Source of the DNA: Pyricularia pennisetigena
Lineage: Eukaryota; Ascomycota; Sordariomycetes; Magnaporthales; Pyriculariaceae
Assembly (NCBI RefSeq): GCF_004337985.1
Contig: NW_021940923.1
Coordinates: 186,001-250,000 of the forward strand
Length of the DNA stretch: 64,000 nt
Direction of reading: 5' to 3'
Position 1 is the stretch's first letter; each line of letters starts with the position of its first letter. The position numbers and the translations under genes were made by a program. Shown piece by piece: positions 47,533 to 61,244 of this stretch. The notes under the pieces are model-generated. The model did no database searches. It had not been told where the DNA came from and worked only from the letters and a program-made list of their open reading frames with translations.

Positions 47533-48282
47533 ATGGCCGACGATACCCCCGTCACTCTGCGCACGCGCAAGTTCATCCGCAACCCTCTTCTGGGTCGCAA
47601 GCAGATGGTCGTGTGAGTGAACTTCCCTTGTCGACGGTTTTTGTGGTGTTCGAGGAAAATCACAGATTTGGTGGTTTGGAAATTTGAGTGGCGGCGAGAC
47701 GGAGGATCGATCATGTTGGTTGAAACAACCGAAACTGCGACAAACTGCGACTACCGCCGGCTTTACGATCAACGGCCGACTCTTCAACCCCGATCGATAT
47801 GCCGCCACCAAGCCCAGACGAGCCACCAGCCAAAATGCCAGCACGAGAAAGACACTAACCTTGGACGCGCCCAACAGTGACATCCTGCACCCGACCCGCC
47901 CCAACATCTCCAAGGATGAGCTCCGTGAGAAGCTTTCGGCCATGTACAAGGCCACCAAGGACCAGGTCAGCGTCTTCGGCCTGAGGACTCAGTTCGGTGG
48001 TGGCAAGACCACCGGCTTCGCCCTGATCTACGACTCTCCCGAGGCCCTCCAGAAGTTCGAGCCCCGCTACAGGTTGGTGCGTATCGGCAAGGCCACCAAG
48101 GTCGAGAAGGCCAGCAGGCAACAGCGTATGTTTTCCCCCAAAGGCTCTAATGTTTGGGGTTTGCTCTTTTTGTGCTGACACTGAATAATTTCTCCCCAAC
48201 AGGCAAGCAGCGCAAGAACAGGCAGAAGACCCTCCGTGGTACGGCAAAGGTCAAGGGTGCCAAGGCGAAGAAGGACAAATAG
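47533..48282 (+). CDS. RPS24: 40S ribosomal protein S24 (eS24)
   Basis: A component of the small ribosomal subunit. Three exons, 47533-47612, 47878-48125 and 48203-48282, total 408 nt (135 residues), exactly the usual size. Exon 1 codes [20 protein letters not shown] up to QMVV; its donor GTGAGT splits a Val codon. Exon 2 continues [19 protein letters not shown] and ends at KASRQQ plus one base; exon 3 completes [21 protein letters not shown] and ends KAKKDK. Introns are 265 and 77 nt. The first intron happens to be open in the exon-2 frame, which creates a spurious longer reading frame from 47684. Confidence 0.95.
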
Positions 48283-48945
48283 ACGATTTCTACGAACAAT
48301 CGGCGCATTGCAGGGCATTCTGGGGTTTTCACTCGTCGCGTCGTTCTCAACATATTCTACTTTCCTCCCTTACGCCCGTCGTTTCGGCATTTTTTGGGGA
48401 ACGAACATCACAAAAATGGTTGGGGGAAAATACACTCACATGGGCGTTGGCATCATGTATTGCCGGGCTTGGGCTTGGCTTGGGCTCGGATCGAGATGAG
48501 AACAATGCAAACAAAAAGACGATCTTGTTTTGCCTGTTATTACAATTTCCGGACTTCGGTTACAACGGTGGCGTGAATAGGATGGTTTTGATTTTTTTTC
48601 CTATTGCGGTCAACAGCATCAAAGCATTCCAATCCAGGTGTTGTGTTCTTGTCTGAGCTTCCAACGCGATGACTTGGGTGTCTTCAATCGAGACCAGTAA
48701 CGGATGTAGGGTCGTTTTGAGGGCGCTGTGAGGGCGTGCAGTATAGTGCATGTTTCTATTAACTGACAAAGGAAATAATCATGTGACTGACAGAAAGAAG
48801 AATAGAACGAGCTTTGCTAGCCCGAGAACATAACAGACAACCACCTAGATCGCACAAGATAAAGGTTTGATGAGAACTGAAACACAAGCAGGGCACAAAA
48901 GCCTCAGATCCTCAGACATCCACACAGACAACCTACACACACCCC
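48283..48945. other. Convergent 3' intergenic region
   Basis: It lies between the eS24 stop (+) and the stop of the small secreted-protein gene (-). No gene seen. Confidence 0.5.
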
Positions 48946-49413
48946 TCAAGCCAACCATACCAAAATTGCTGACCCAACCGCCCCAGCAGACACCACCACC
49001 CACCCGGGCATATCCAGCCTCGATCCAGCAGACCACCCAGACTGCCCACCGCAGTAAGAATACAGCCCGCGCTGGACACAGCCCCACTGGTTACCTCCGC
49101 CGTTGATCCTTTGCGCTACGGCTTCGACGTTGACGGTCTCCTCGTTCCTGACCGCAACAGCTGTTGTCGTCGTGGCGGCACCATCTTGGTTTTCGGTCGC
49201 AGCTGTGGCCTCTTTGATGGCGGCCACGGCCTCCTCGAAGCTCAGCTCCGGGTACGGCGACGTGGCCAGCTGGCGCGCCGCCGACACCGGCAGGGGCTTG
49301 CGGACAATGTAGAATGTCCCGTCGTCGTCGCTGGTTGTTGAGGCTCCTGCCGGGGAGGTGATGAGGAGCGCGGCGAGGAGGAGGGCTGGGGTGGTCGCAA
49401 TTGCCGTCTTCAT
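48946..49413 (-). CDS. Small predicted secreted or GPI-anchored protein
   Basis: A 155-residue frame. MKTAIATTPALLLAALLITSPAGA is a good signal peptide with probable cleavage after AGA (about residue 24). The mature part has GTFYIVRKPLPVSAARQLA, an Ala/Glu/Thr-rich stretch, and a short segment with both cysteines (WGCVQRGLYSYCGG, about 110-122). The C-terminus, PGWVVVSAGAVGSAILVWLA, is a hydrophobic tail that could be a GPI-anchoring signal or a membrane helix. I do not recognise a family. Small secreted proteins of fungi are often cell-surface proteins or host-interaction factors, but nothing here shows which. No intron is needed. Confidence 0.65.
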   Translation of the reverse strand: MKTAIATTPALLLAALLITSPAGASTTSDDDGTFYIVRKPLPVSAARQLATSPYPELSFEEAVAAIKEATAATENQDGAATTTTAVAVRNEETVNVEAVAQRINGGGNQWGCVQRGLYSYCGGQSGWSAGSRLDMPGWVVVSAGAVGSAILVWLA

Positions 49414-50914
49414 TGTGTCTGTGTTGCCGGCCGGCTGGCTATTCTTGCCGTTGTTTGGTGCGGTTGTTAGCTCGGTCTTTGATGATGGTGTGTTCTTGTT
49501 CGAGACTGACTTGACGATGGGAACTCTTGGAGAAACACCAACGTGGCTTGTGGTGGTAAGTACGAGAACTTGTTTGAGATAAGAGTAGAAGACTGAGGAA
49601 CCAGTTTCTCTAAGGTTGACGAACTGCCTGGCTTTGATGAGGATCGCACACCACCAACATCAGCCTCTGGGGGGGAAGGGCCAACCGCATTCTTATACAG
49701 CTACAAGATCAGTGCTGGGCAACCAACCCATCTCGCCGCGACAACATCGTCTATACATTCCGTTTACGCATCATCAGGCCCCCGTTGAGACATTGCCTAA
49801 GGTAGTCACCCACCCACTCACCCTCAACCAGCAGCGATGGTTTTCTCGGATGATATCACTTGGTCGTCGCATAGCGAGGTGTGGTGTATAGCTCACGGTG
49901 ACGACGCCCTCCACCGGCAGTATATCTTGCCCTGGGGTAACGTCTAACAGGTCTGGCGACGAATCAGGGACCTGGATGGATTTAAGCCTTTGTCGCTGCA
50001 GCCGCAGTTTATTCCCATTTCTCCGCGGTCGCCTGGCAGCAAGCAGCACAAGGCAACGCCAATAATCGGCCCTCCCGAGCCCGCTCACCGTCTAGCCTAT
50101 AACGCCGACGTCCTCCAAGCCAGTACAGCCCTTTACAGGATTAGCTGATCAGAACCCGCAGTCTAAAACCAGTAGAGGACTATCAAGCAAGAGGGGAGCA
50201 AGATCAGGGCAAGAGAGTATCCCTGCATATGGTGTGCCTGACGGGTTCTGCGCCGAGCATATGACGTGCAGGAGGAAGCTTCACGAGGGACAATGTTGCC
50301 GCCACTGTAAGGCTTTGCAGCAGCAAGGCGCGGCATTGGCGAAAAGAGAAGGGCTGCTGGAGTGAGGGCGCGAGGCTTGCTTGCCAGGGGTGATCCATGA
50401 TGGTAGACACGTAGTCTGGCTCTAGCGTGGTGGTTGGGCAGCATGGGGCTTTGACCTTTTTTTCAAGTAGACGCTTCACGCGAGGCAGGTCGGAAAGAAT
50501 CGCATTTATTATACAAGAAACAAAGCCGATGTTATGTGTGCATGAAGAACTTTACAGCCTGTTTGTTCCGATACCCGAGAATTATAGACCTTGGTGGCTG
50601 TAACATGAACCATTTATAGTTAGCTGTAAAATAATTAGTTCCCAGCTGTTTATATCATTGCGAATCATCACTGCTCAGTTATACTACACCACTTAGCTTC
50701 GTCACACTAGTCCTGCAAATGAAATGAATGCCCATTGGAACTACTTGTGAAAGCAAAAATTTGCGATTAGAAATGACTTTGGTTCATTGCGTTGTGACGA
50801 TTCGGTTATCCATCTAGACGAGGGTGGATACGGCGCACAAGTACACCCAAAACATTAAAAATCACCAAAACACCAAAAATTTATCACGGCATCGCCTTCG
50901 TGACGTCGTTATTA
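49414..50914. other. Intergenic region before the tRNA
   Basis: It holds the promoter of the small secreted-protein gene and otherwise short frames with no protein character. No transposon sequence recognised. Confidence 0.45.
50884..50903 (-). terminator. Hairpin just 3' of the tRNA
   Basis: The palindromic arms TCAC/GTGA and GGC/GCC can fold into a short stem 12-31 bases downstream of the tRNA 3' end on the minus strand, followed by T5 at 50875-50879. The T-run could stop RNA polymerase III; the hairpin may be chance. Confidence 0.3.
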
Positions 50915-51004
50915 TGGAGACACCAAGAATCGAACTCGGGACCTCTTCCAATCTAGGCAACTGGTTGTTGCTAAGGAAGCATTATACCACTAAACCATAT
51001 CCCC
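50915..51004 (-). tRNA. tRNA with intron, anticodon read as AGC (Ala)
   Basis: On the minus strand GGGGATA at the 5' end pairs with TGTCTCC before discriminator A. The T-arm is CCGAG-TTCGATT-CTTGG. The anticodon stem is CTTCC/GGAAG enclosing 25 bases, a 7-base loop plus an 18-base intron after position 37. Read canonically the loop is TT-AGC-A, an Ala anticodon. The intron contains GTTGC, complementary to GCAAC overlapping the anticodon, the usual anticodon-intron helix of eukaryotic pre-tRNAs. The D-arm (GGTTTAGTGGTATAATGC) looks more like tRNA-Gly and is weakly paired, so identity is uncertain, and a tRNA-derived pseudogene is possible. A T-run for Pol III termination lies about 36 bases downstream. 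Confidence 0.65.
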
Positions 51005-51373
51005 ATACGATGATGTTTTTCATCACTCTTCGATGGGGGGCCAGTCCACAAGTGGAGGCTATGAGGGCCAGGTGGGACAGGGTTCATGGGAAAAGTACTT
51101 TTCCTGGGAGTACACAGGGTTTGAATAGCCAGATAGTGTTGCGGAAGACATGTGTGTTTCAAGTATCAGTAATCTCAAGGGGAGGGTTCCTTATAAATTA
51201 GGCCGGAAACGTTTGTATGGTGTTCGCTGTGAAATCCTGGGAGACCAGGCTGATTTTTGTTTTCGCAGAGAAATATCGGGTATTGGGTATCTACCTTATG
51301 TCCAAACACAGGCCGCCCCCCAACTGTCACGCTGAGCCTGTATGACCCCCTAAGCCGATGAAAATTAATGCAG
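51005..51373. other. Intergenic region between tRNA and SGF29
   Basis: It contains the 5' flank of the tRNA and the 3' flank of the Sgf29 gene. Nothing else recognised. Confidence 0.45.
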
Positions 51374-52546
51374 TCATGGGCGGTACTCGACGACGAATCT
51401 CCTCTCGACAAGCTGTAACGTGCCCGTGGTCTCCTCGCCCTCAAACCGTAGACTGACCTTACCCGTCTCGGCGTCGATGCTCTCGACCTCTGCTTTGTAA
51501 AACGTCGTGCTGTCCGGGTACAGAGCCAGCACTATTTTGCCCTTGTCCAGACTGGGCAGCTTCTCACCGGCGGCGGGGATGGGTATCATGCTGCTGGCGC
51601 TGGTGCGATACTCCTTTCGCTCGTCAGGCGACACGTCCGGGTCCTCATCCTTCACCTTGTAACGACGCGACTTGCCCTCGCCCAACACAGCCGCGACGCG
51701 GCCCAGGAACCAATCGGCTGTGTCGCCGTTGTTGTTGCTGTTGTTGGCCTGCTTGGGCTTGAATGCCACGTCCTGGCCCTTGGCGAACACGACTTTGGAC
51801 CGCTGAAGCGCCGCCGCTGATGCCGACGTTGCTGAGGATCCCACCGACGACCCAGTCGCTGGAAGCTGGGGCGGCTCGGCGCTGCCAGCCTTGGACGGTG
51901 TGTCGCGGTCACCGCGCGGTGGGAGGCTGTCCCTTCCGGCAGACCGCTCACTGCCGAGCTTGCGGACGGTGTGGTTGCCATGCGGGGATGGCACCGGCGA
52001 CTCGGCTCCGTCAAAGTCGTAGAGCGAACTCTGGTCCTTTTGCGACGACGCCTCCTTGGCTTCCTTGGCTTCCTTTGCCTCCTTATCCTTAGTCCGGTGC
52101 GCCTCCCTCGTGGCCGTGGCGCCTCGGCTCGCGTTACGGCTCGACCCACCCAGACCGCTGCTCCTTGCCGACGACGGGTTCAAGTGTTGGCTGCTCTTAC
52201 CGCCCGAAGATCCGGTGGGGTCCTTGGCCTTGGACAGGGCGCTGAGGATTTCGATGTTTGTGCGGACGGCGCGGATCTTTTCAACCAGGTCGTCGTTGGT
52301 CTTAACACCCGACCGGAGCAGCTCCTCGAGCACATTGAAAGTCGCGTCCATGGTGGTCCGCCCAGGGTTCTCCTTTAGGATCTGGTCCTGGGTCTTGATC
52401 TTCCTGCCGATCTCGGTGCTTGCGTTGAACTGATCCACGATCTGCCTCAGCTCGCCCTGAATCTGCTCCCACAGCTGCACCTCCTCGGCCGCGCTGTCGT
52501 TGCGACTCGAGCCGCGCGCCGGCCTGTTGTTGCGCTGCGACGCCAT
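51374..52546 (-). CDS. SGF29: SAGA complex subunit Sgf29, tandem Tudor
   Basis: Sgf29 reads H3K4 di- and trimethylation for the SAGA histone acetyltransferase complex in the nucleus. The start at 52546 (MASQRNNRPARGSSRND) gives 390 residues; the frame is also open with an ATG at 52612, adding 22 residues. The N-terminal part (LWEQIQGELRQIVDQFN onward) is a coiled coil for complex assembly. A long disordered Ser/Lys/Glu linker follows. The C-terminal SGF29 domain (about 250-390) has the tandem Tudor features: VFAKGQDVAFKPK, WFLGRVAAVLGEGKSRRYKVKDEDPD, the SSMIPIP segment, and VLALYPDSTTFYKAEVESI ending with LRFEGEE and VVEYRP. No introns are needed. Confidence 0.92.
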   Translation of the reverse strand: MASQRNNRPARGSSRNDSAAEEVQLWEQIQGELRQIVDQFNASTEIGRKIKTQDQILKENPGRTTMDATFNVLEELLRSGVKTNDDLVEKIRAVRTNIEILSALSKAKDPTGSSGGKSSQHLNPSSARSSGLGGSSRNASRGATATREAHRTKDKEAKEAKEAKEASSQKDQSSLYDFDGAESPVPSPHGNHTVRKLGSERSAGRDSLPPRGDRDTPSKAGSAEPPQLPATGSSVGSSATSASAAALQRSKVVFAKGQDVAFKPKQANNSNNNGDTADWFLGRVAAVLGEGKSRRYKVKDEDPDVSPDERKEYRTSASSMIPIPAAGEKLPSLDKGKIVLALYPDSTTFYKAEVESIDAETGKVSLRFEGEETTGTLQLVERRFVVEYRP

Positions 52547-53882
52547 AGGGGAGGTGTGTTTTGGCGTGAATGTATGCGAGAGGTTCTCTAATTCTTTTGA
52601 TAAGCCTGACATTTCTTTCTATGTTTTCTATTTTCGCTTCTTGTACAAAGTGCGTGCAGGTGCGGGGATTCAATTCTATAGAAAAAAAAAAAAAAAAAAA
52701 AAGGCCGAGACTGGTTTATGCCAAGGGTGGTTTTAAGTAAAATGGAAAAATGTATTTAGACAAAAGGCAGGTTACTCGGTATGCTTGCAGAATTCGAATA
52801 TATGTTTGGTCGATGAATGAGGCTATTCCGGGTAAACATGGCAAAGGACCGACAGTGACAGATTCATCGTGAATTACTTGGGTGAGGTGAACTTACCGTC
52901 GTTTGGCTCCGAAAATCTGGGGAAAAAACAAAGGGCGCTACTGACTTGTCTCCCGTCGCGACTCTTGCAGTCCGTTGCAATCGCGACCGTGCCCAGGAGA
53001 GAAAGGAGTCGTGATGTTGCTGATACGAATCAATAGCTCAAATCCCTCATCTGATCACACAGAGACGATCAAATGTAGCGTCTGGTAGGGGGATTGTTGT
53101 CGATGTTTTGATTAGGATTCGTCGTATAGAAAGAATGGGATTAAGATTCCCAAATCCAAACCCAACAAGTGTTCAAATAAATACAAAGAATGGCGTGGCG
53201 TACCTCTGCGCCTAAAGTTTAGGGAAGGAGCACAAATTCAAACAGTCGCTAAATCATTAAAGGCTTTCATATGATGCACTTTCGGGCGGGCAAACACGCC
53301 TACGTCAATATACCAGAGCTAATATTAGGCGTTTCCAAACGCGAGCATGAAGGAAGACGACGTTCGTCACGTGTTTGAAGATGCGATTGGATATTGCCAC
53401 GAATTGTCCGCAGCAGAGCCGCTCGTCCAATGGTGATTCTGCCCAGTTAAACGATAATCTTGTTGTTGCTAAGGTAGCATCGAGAATATCCATAGAACCA
53501 AGTGTGCAATTAGATACCTACGTGGAGAGGGTGAGTTGGGAAAAGTAAAAGAATAAAAAATTGTAAATGCACGTATTTTTCCCATGATGTGATGCAAACG
53601 AAAGCGTACAGCAGCAGTCTCTTGCCCACTTTTGAGAGAGCAATCAATGTGCTCAAGATGCCAATCACAGTGCATGCACTGTCTACCCCAATGGTGTTGA
53701 GCTCTTTCCGCTCCGCATACCTCGTGAACAGCTAGGCCATTTACCCCGCCATCCTGACAGCTCCTACTCTCTAGAGCCATCACATCACACTGTGGCGCAC
53801 CGGAATACATCAGGGTGACGAAGGCCGCTAGCTGCCCACTTCAAAAGGCTGCTCGCTGCCAATTTCCAAAGGCAGCTTCTCA
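52547..53882. other. Divergent intergenic region, SGF29 / phosphomannose isomerase
   Basis: This region holds both promoters and an A21 run at 52682-52702. Short frames here are not protein-like. Confidence 0.45.
52682..52702. repeat. Poly(A) run of 21
   Basis: Twenty-one consecutive A on the + strand, 136 bases upstream of the SGF29 start at 52546, so poly(T) in the sense direction of that gene. Confidence 0.75.
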
Positions 53883-55292
53883 ATGTCCACGTCCAAATTG
53901 CGGAAACAAGCTCTACGAAGCATACGCTCAACCAACAATACCGACAATATGCAGGTCCCTCTATTCCGCTTGCAATGCGGCGTCAATTCGTACGACTGGG
54001 GTAAGAAGGGATCCGAGTCGGCAGCCGCCAAGTTTGCCGCCGCGACGCCCGCCGACAACTTTTCAATTCAGGATGACAGGCCCTACGCGGAACTGTGGAT
54101 GGGCACGCACCCTTCGAACCCTTCCAAGGATGTCGACACCGGCCGCACGCTGCTCGACCTTGTCGAGGAGAACCAGATGTTCCTGTCGCCATCCGTCATT
54201 GAAAAGTACGGCAGCAAGCTTCCTTTTCTTTTCAAGGTCCTGTCCATCAACAAGGCCCTCTCGATCCAAGCACACCCCAACAAGAAACTAGCCGAGAAGC
54301 TACACCAGCGCGATCCCAAGAACTACCCTGACGATAACCACAAGCCAGAGATGGCCATTGCCATTACCCCGTTCGAGGGTCTCTGCGGGTTCCGCCCACT
54401 GGAAGAGATTGCACACTTTCTGGACAACGTCCCCGCGCTGAGGAGTCTCGTGGGCGAGGATAAAGCCAAGCAGTTTGTCGAGGTTGCCAAGGACGAGAAA
54501 GCCGACGTGGCGACCAAGAAGAAGGCTTTGCGCGAGGCCTTTGCCGCTGTCATGGACGCATCCGAGTCGGCACTTGCCGATGCCACCAAGCAGCTCGTCT
54601 CAGCCGCCGAATCGGAGGGTGCCGATTTCGCTGCAAAGGGTGTTTCGTCGACATCTGGCGCAACGCTGGCGGAGCTGGTCAAGAGGCTTCACGGACAATT
54701 CGGAGCCGATTACGGTCTCTTCGTGCTATTCTTCTGCAACTTCGTCACTCTCGAGCCCGGCGAGGCGCTGTTTCTGCAGGCCGATGACATCCATGCCTAC
54801 GTCTCGGGCGATATCATGGAGTGCATGGCTGCGTCGGACAATGTTGTGCGGGCTGGCTTCACACCCAAGTTCAAGGATGTGCCGACTCTAGTCGACATGC
54901 TCACGTACAATTCGGCACCCATTGACGAGCAGAAGATGCAGCCGACCGAGTATCCCTATGTCAAGCTCAACATGGCAGCCTTCAAGTCCGGCTCCGAGGT
55001 GCTGCTTTACGACCCGCCCATCGAGGAGTTCAGCGTCCTGCGCGGTGTGCTAAAGGCTAAGGAAGCTAAGGCCACCTTTGATCCGATTGACGGACCAAGC
55101 ATCGTCATCTGTACGAAAGGGAGCGGCAGGATTTCGGTCGGACCGACCGTCAAGGATATTAAGGAGGGCTGGGTGTACTTTGTCGGTTCGACGGCTCAGT
55201 GCGTTCTCGAGGCGGATTCGCTGGGCGAGGGGGAGGAGTTCCACTTTTTCAAGGCGTTTTGCGAGGTTGAGGATAAGAGCAATGGTGCTTGA
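53883..55292 (+). CDS. Mannose-6-phosphate isomerase
   Basis: It interconverts fructose-6-phosphate and mannose-6-phosphate, feeding GDP-mannose for glycoproteins and cell wall; zinc-dependent and cytosolic. A single exon of 469 codons. Family marks: [49 protein letters not shown] (zinc His-containing motif), [20 protein letters not shown], then [48 protein letters not shown], the type I signature with the second metal site. The start is uncertain: the ATG at 53949 ([11 protein letters not shown]) fits homologues and has A at -3, giving 447 residues; the upstream ATG at 53883 has a poorer context and adds a basic 22-residue extension. The equivalent yeast gene is PMI40. Confidence 0.93.
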   Translation: MSTSKLRKQALRSIRSTNNTDNMQVPLFRLQCGVNSYDWGKKGSESAAAKFAAATPADNFSIQDDRPYAELWMGTHPSNPSKDVDTGRTLLDLVEENQMFLSPSVIEKYGSKLPFLFKVLSINKALSIQAHPNKKLAEKLHQRDPKNYPDDNHKPEMAIAITPFEGLCGFRPLEEIAHFLDNVPALRSLVGEDKAKQFVEVAKDEKADVATKKKALREAFAAVMDASESALADATKQLVSAAESEGADFAAKGVSSTSGATLAELVKRLHGQFGADYGLFVLFFCNFVTLEPGEALFLQADDIHAYVSGDIMECMAASDNVVRAGFTPKFKDVPTLVDMLTYNSAPIDEQKMQPTEYPYVKLNMAAFKSGSEVLLYDPPIEEFSVLRGVLKAKEAKATFDPIDGPSIVICTKGSGRISVGPTVKDIKEGWVYFVGSTAQCVLEADSLGEGEEFHFFKAFCEVEDKSNGA

Positions 55293-57719
<2,427 letters not shown>

Positions 57720-58638
57720 AAACCTCCCATGACTTGAGCATTTCTACATGTTGAGATGTTTCTTTTTTTTTTTTTTTTGGGATTATGACCGCCTTCTTTT
57801 CTTCCCATCCCAGAAAAACCGGAGTCGCGCGCAGGATATTTGTATCATGTTTTGTTCTAAACGCTCGGGTTCTCGTTTTCTGTTTTATTTCCCGTGTTAA
57901 CGAAATGTCTTTTAATACCCCCATATCTTCTTTATTCCCCCATATATCTCCCGTTTCCTCCTTTTTATCAAGCAAAATACCATTACGTATCTCTTATCTT
58001 GGCCATGAAAATGAAAAGAGAAAATACTAAACATTTCAAAACATTCTGGGCCGATCTACTCTTCAGCGCTGTCCGGGCTGGTGTTTATGTTTGGACTTTG
58101 AAGGGCTTTCTTTCCGGGCGTTCGTTGCTGTGTCTTTTGTTGCAAATGCTCTTCAGGAGGATTTTTCTTGAACGGTTGCAGCAGGCTTCTTCTCCACATT
58201 GAACATTTGTTCATAACTCCACCTTTTGTATAGATACCTACTCTGCTTTAAACCTCGGGCGTCTCGGAGGGACGGTCGGGTTGGTCGCTTCAAGAACATG
58301 GCAAAAAGATGAGATAGCCTCGGTGGCTGGCCTACTGCTTGGTTTCTGGCATGCAGTTGGTATTTAATGCGAACATCAAGGTAGTGACATGTTTTTGTGC
58401 ATAAGTCATGCCTAGAATCTCAACAAGAGTTTATGTTGACTGATCACAACACTATCCAAGAAACAAAGAAAAAAGACATCCTTGACCGCGCCGTGTGTAT
58501 AAAACTCCGTACGCCTATAACAGGTATCCCACTTCACAAGAATAGACAAATCCGAGAAAAAGGCAACGGCAACGGCTGAAACTAGGCACTTGACCAAGCC
58601 TATAGCCAGAACGACACCACGAGTAATGATTATAGTCT
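57720..58638. other. Convergent 3' intergenic region
   Basis: It separates ARF6 (+) from the CDK8-like gene (-). A T-run lies at 57763-57778 and no gene was recognised. Confidence 0.5.
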
Positions 58639-61244
58639 TCACTCCTTGACTCGTTTCCCCGGCCTCGCCATCGAGTCTTCCGGCATCCCGCTCCTCTTGG
58701 TGCCGGGGACGCTGCCGGTTCGTATGTCGTTATCCTCCTGGCTGACGCGACGGTGCGGGTACTCGGCCTTGCAGCCCTCGAAGCAGTTGGCGCTGACCCT
58801 GTCCCCGGTGCTGAAGAAGTTGTGCTGCAGCGCGGCCGCGGCCGTCAGCCGCTTCTCCGGGTCGTACTCGAGCAAACCCGCCAGGAGCTTGTAGCCCTCG
58901 ACCCCTAGCGAGGCCAGGCTGCCCGGCGGGGCGTGCGGCATCGGTCCCGCCGTCTGGCCCTGCGAGACCGTGTGGTAGTACCACTTGTCCAGGTGGGATT
59001 GGCTTGCCGCCGCCGCAGCAGACGACGAATTTGCTGACGAAGAGGATGTCGGCCCGCCCGCCCTGCCTCCGTACTGGGGCCCTTGGTTGGAATAGTGTTG
59101 GTGGTGATGGTGGCTGTGAGGCGCCTGTTGGGAGTAACCCGAGGCGCTGAGGGGTGGTTGTAGTAGCGGCAGCTTGTCGTAGTCGGGCATGCTGGTTAGC
59201 AGTGGCCACCGCTCCTTTGTCGGCATGCCCATTATGTCGACGATCTTTTGCATCTGATGACGCTGGAACGGCATGTCTCGGCTGCCTCCCTTCTTGGTGT
59301 TGTCCATTTTGGCCTCCTCTCCTTTGAAAATTGGCCTGAGGCTCAACAGCTCTGCAAAGATGCAGCCCACGGCCCACATGTCCACGGCGGGCGTGTAGTG
59401 GTGTGAACCCATGAGCAGCTCTGGTGCGCGATACCATATCGTCACGACTACCTTATCGCCCTGCATGAGGGTACGCACGGGTTTCCAGAAGATGCGGGCC
59501 AGGCCCAGGTCACCGACTTTGACTTCTCCCGAGGACGTAACCATAATGTTGGCGGGTTTGAGATCACGGTGCAGGACCCAGTTGGTGTGCAGGTACTGGC
59601 ATCCGTTGAGAAGCTGGAACATGATGCTCTTGATGGTTTGCGGTGGTATGGGGTGCTTGGGCTGTTGTGTATGGTGATGGATGATCTGCAACAGGTCGTG
59701 TTCGGCGTACTCAAACACCATGAAAATTGCCTTGTCTTCTAGGATCGTCTCGACTAGTCGGATGACGTTGGGGTGCCGGAGCTCCGAGCAGAGAGCCATC
59801 TCGCGGATGGCTGACTGCGAGATGCCTGTGTACGTGATCTGCTCGCCTTCCTTGTCCGGCTTGAATTTCTTGATGGCGAACTCTCCCGGTTGGCCCTGGC
59901 GGCCACGGGCCTTGTAGACTCGACCATATGTTCCACTGCTAATAAAGCCAATAACTTGGTACTTGTCCATGACCCTGACCTTGCTCTGGTAAGCTGGTGG
60001 GCCGAGGCCCCGGTCTAAGGGATCTGTGATGAAGATGTGTTAGCATGCCAGACCAGATTCCCGAGATGTATATTCATGTCGATAGAAGTTATGTCGCTCA
60101 ACTAGACGGCGAGGGGAACTGCCCCAGGTTGTCTTGTGAGACGGGGGTACGAATGGATCATCGTACATTCACGTCTTTGAAATGGACGCATCACGGCAAC
60201 CGCTACAGCCAAATGCCGAGGACCGGAGTAGATTCACAAGTTCTTGGCTAGGTCGGTAACAATACGGCGAAGGCAGAACCCGAGTAGAGCCTCTAGACCC
60301 AGTGACTGACTGTTTTGAAGCCTTGCGCAAGCTCTTGCTCAATGGCCGAGGGGTTTACGTAAGACTGAGTCCCCTGGTGGTAGCAAAAGATGCGATGTGG
60401 AGGCCAGGTTAGGAACTCCCCAACTGAGCAAGCCGGAGCCTATTGTGGCCAAGTAGCATCACCTCCCGGATCCATGAGGTGGTTACACAGTCGGAGATGT
60501 AGAGAAGTATTGGATTAAAAGTTGACTGGGGGCTTGAACAAATGCATATTATATCAAGGTTGCTTTGCAGGGCTGGTGCCGACTCGGTTGGTTCAGATCC
60601 CAAGACAGAAAGCATAGCGGATCTAAGCTATGATCAAAAACGATCAAGACCCATATTGGGTGCCATCAAATGGCGAGCTCGTGCCGTGTGGCTGTCGTGA
60701 CCGCCTCCCGGGGGTCCACAGGTGGGGTATTTGGGGCGGGCGCAACTGAGGCATTAGCCACTTAAGGCAAAATGGGGCAGAGGGGGAAAGACGGAACGGG
60801 CCAGGCCTAATTTGAGAATCGAGAATCGACTCTGGAGAGGGCAAAGGGTACCTGAATAACACTGACGATCATTGTGCTAGGAAAGGTATAGAGTACTCGT
60901 ATGAGTAGAGAGAGTACGGTAGATATGGAGTGAGATTCGGGGAGTTCGGAACAAAAAAGCAACGAACAGTGTGCGTTCGACGTATTTGATAGGACGGATT
61001 ATCGGGAAGATGAATCGGGGAGGGGGACAAAGAAGTTTAGACATTGTCATGAAAGCAACCAATGAATTTTGTACCGGCGGCTCATCACCATAATCGGAGT
61101 CAATCAATAAACAACGCCGTGCTCACCATTGAAGGCGGTCTGGATGCTGCGCTTCAGCGAGTAATACCCGCGGGCCGGAGCCGCCGAGGCCGATGCCGAG
61201 CCCGGACCGCCCGAAGCTCCTGTCGGCGGGTTGCTGTGGCTCAT
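58639..61244 (-). CDS. SSN3: Cyclin-dependent kinase 8 (Mediator kinase Ssn3/Srb10)
   Basis: The kinase of the Mediator CDK8 module, which represses or tunes RNA polymerase II transcription. Two exons, 61127-61244 and 58639-60023, give 500 residues. Exon 1 codes MSHSNPPTGASGG up to YYSLKRSIQTAFN; after a 1103-nt intron (GTGAGC donor, CACAG acceptor) the sequence continues DPLDRGLGPPAYQSKVRVMDKYQ, the expected fungal Ssn3 junction. Kinase marks: GTYGRVYKA (70-78), Lys at about 91, SQSAIRE helix (108-114), HRDLKPAN (191-198) and DLG (211-213, in place of DFG as in the family), then VVTIWYRAPELL. A Gln/His/Ser-rich insert follows LLQPPL before the C-terminal lobe. The C-terminus ends PGKRVKE, a possible nuclear signal. 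Confidence 0.93.
60024..61126 (-). other. 1.1-kb intron of SSN3
   Basis: The intron runs from GTGAGC to CACAG and is roughly ten times the usual length here. It carries no recognisable coding sequence on either strand. It is listed because it would otherwise look like an intergenic gap; both junctions are supported by the family sequence on either side. Confidence 0.8.

Noticed and set aside
47613..47877. Possible intronic snoRNA in the eS24 gene
   Set aside because: Ribosomal-protein introns often host snoRNAs, but I found no C box (RTGATGA) with matching D box here.
47684..48178. 164-codon frame that would start inside the first intron of eS24
   Set aside because: Its first 60 residues have no family likeness; exon 1 plus exon 2 gives the exact eS24 sequence, so the frame is a chance open intron.
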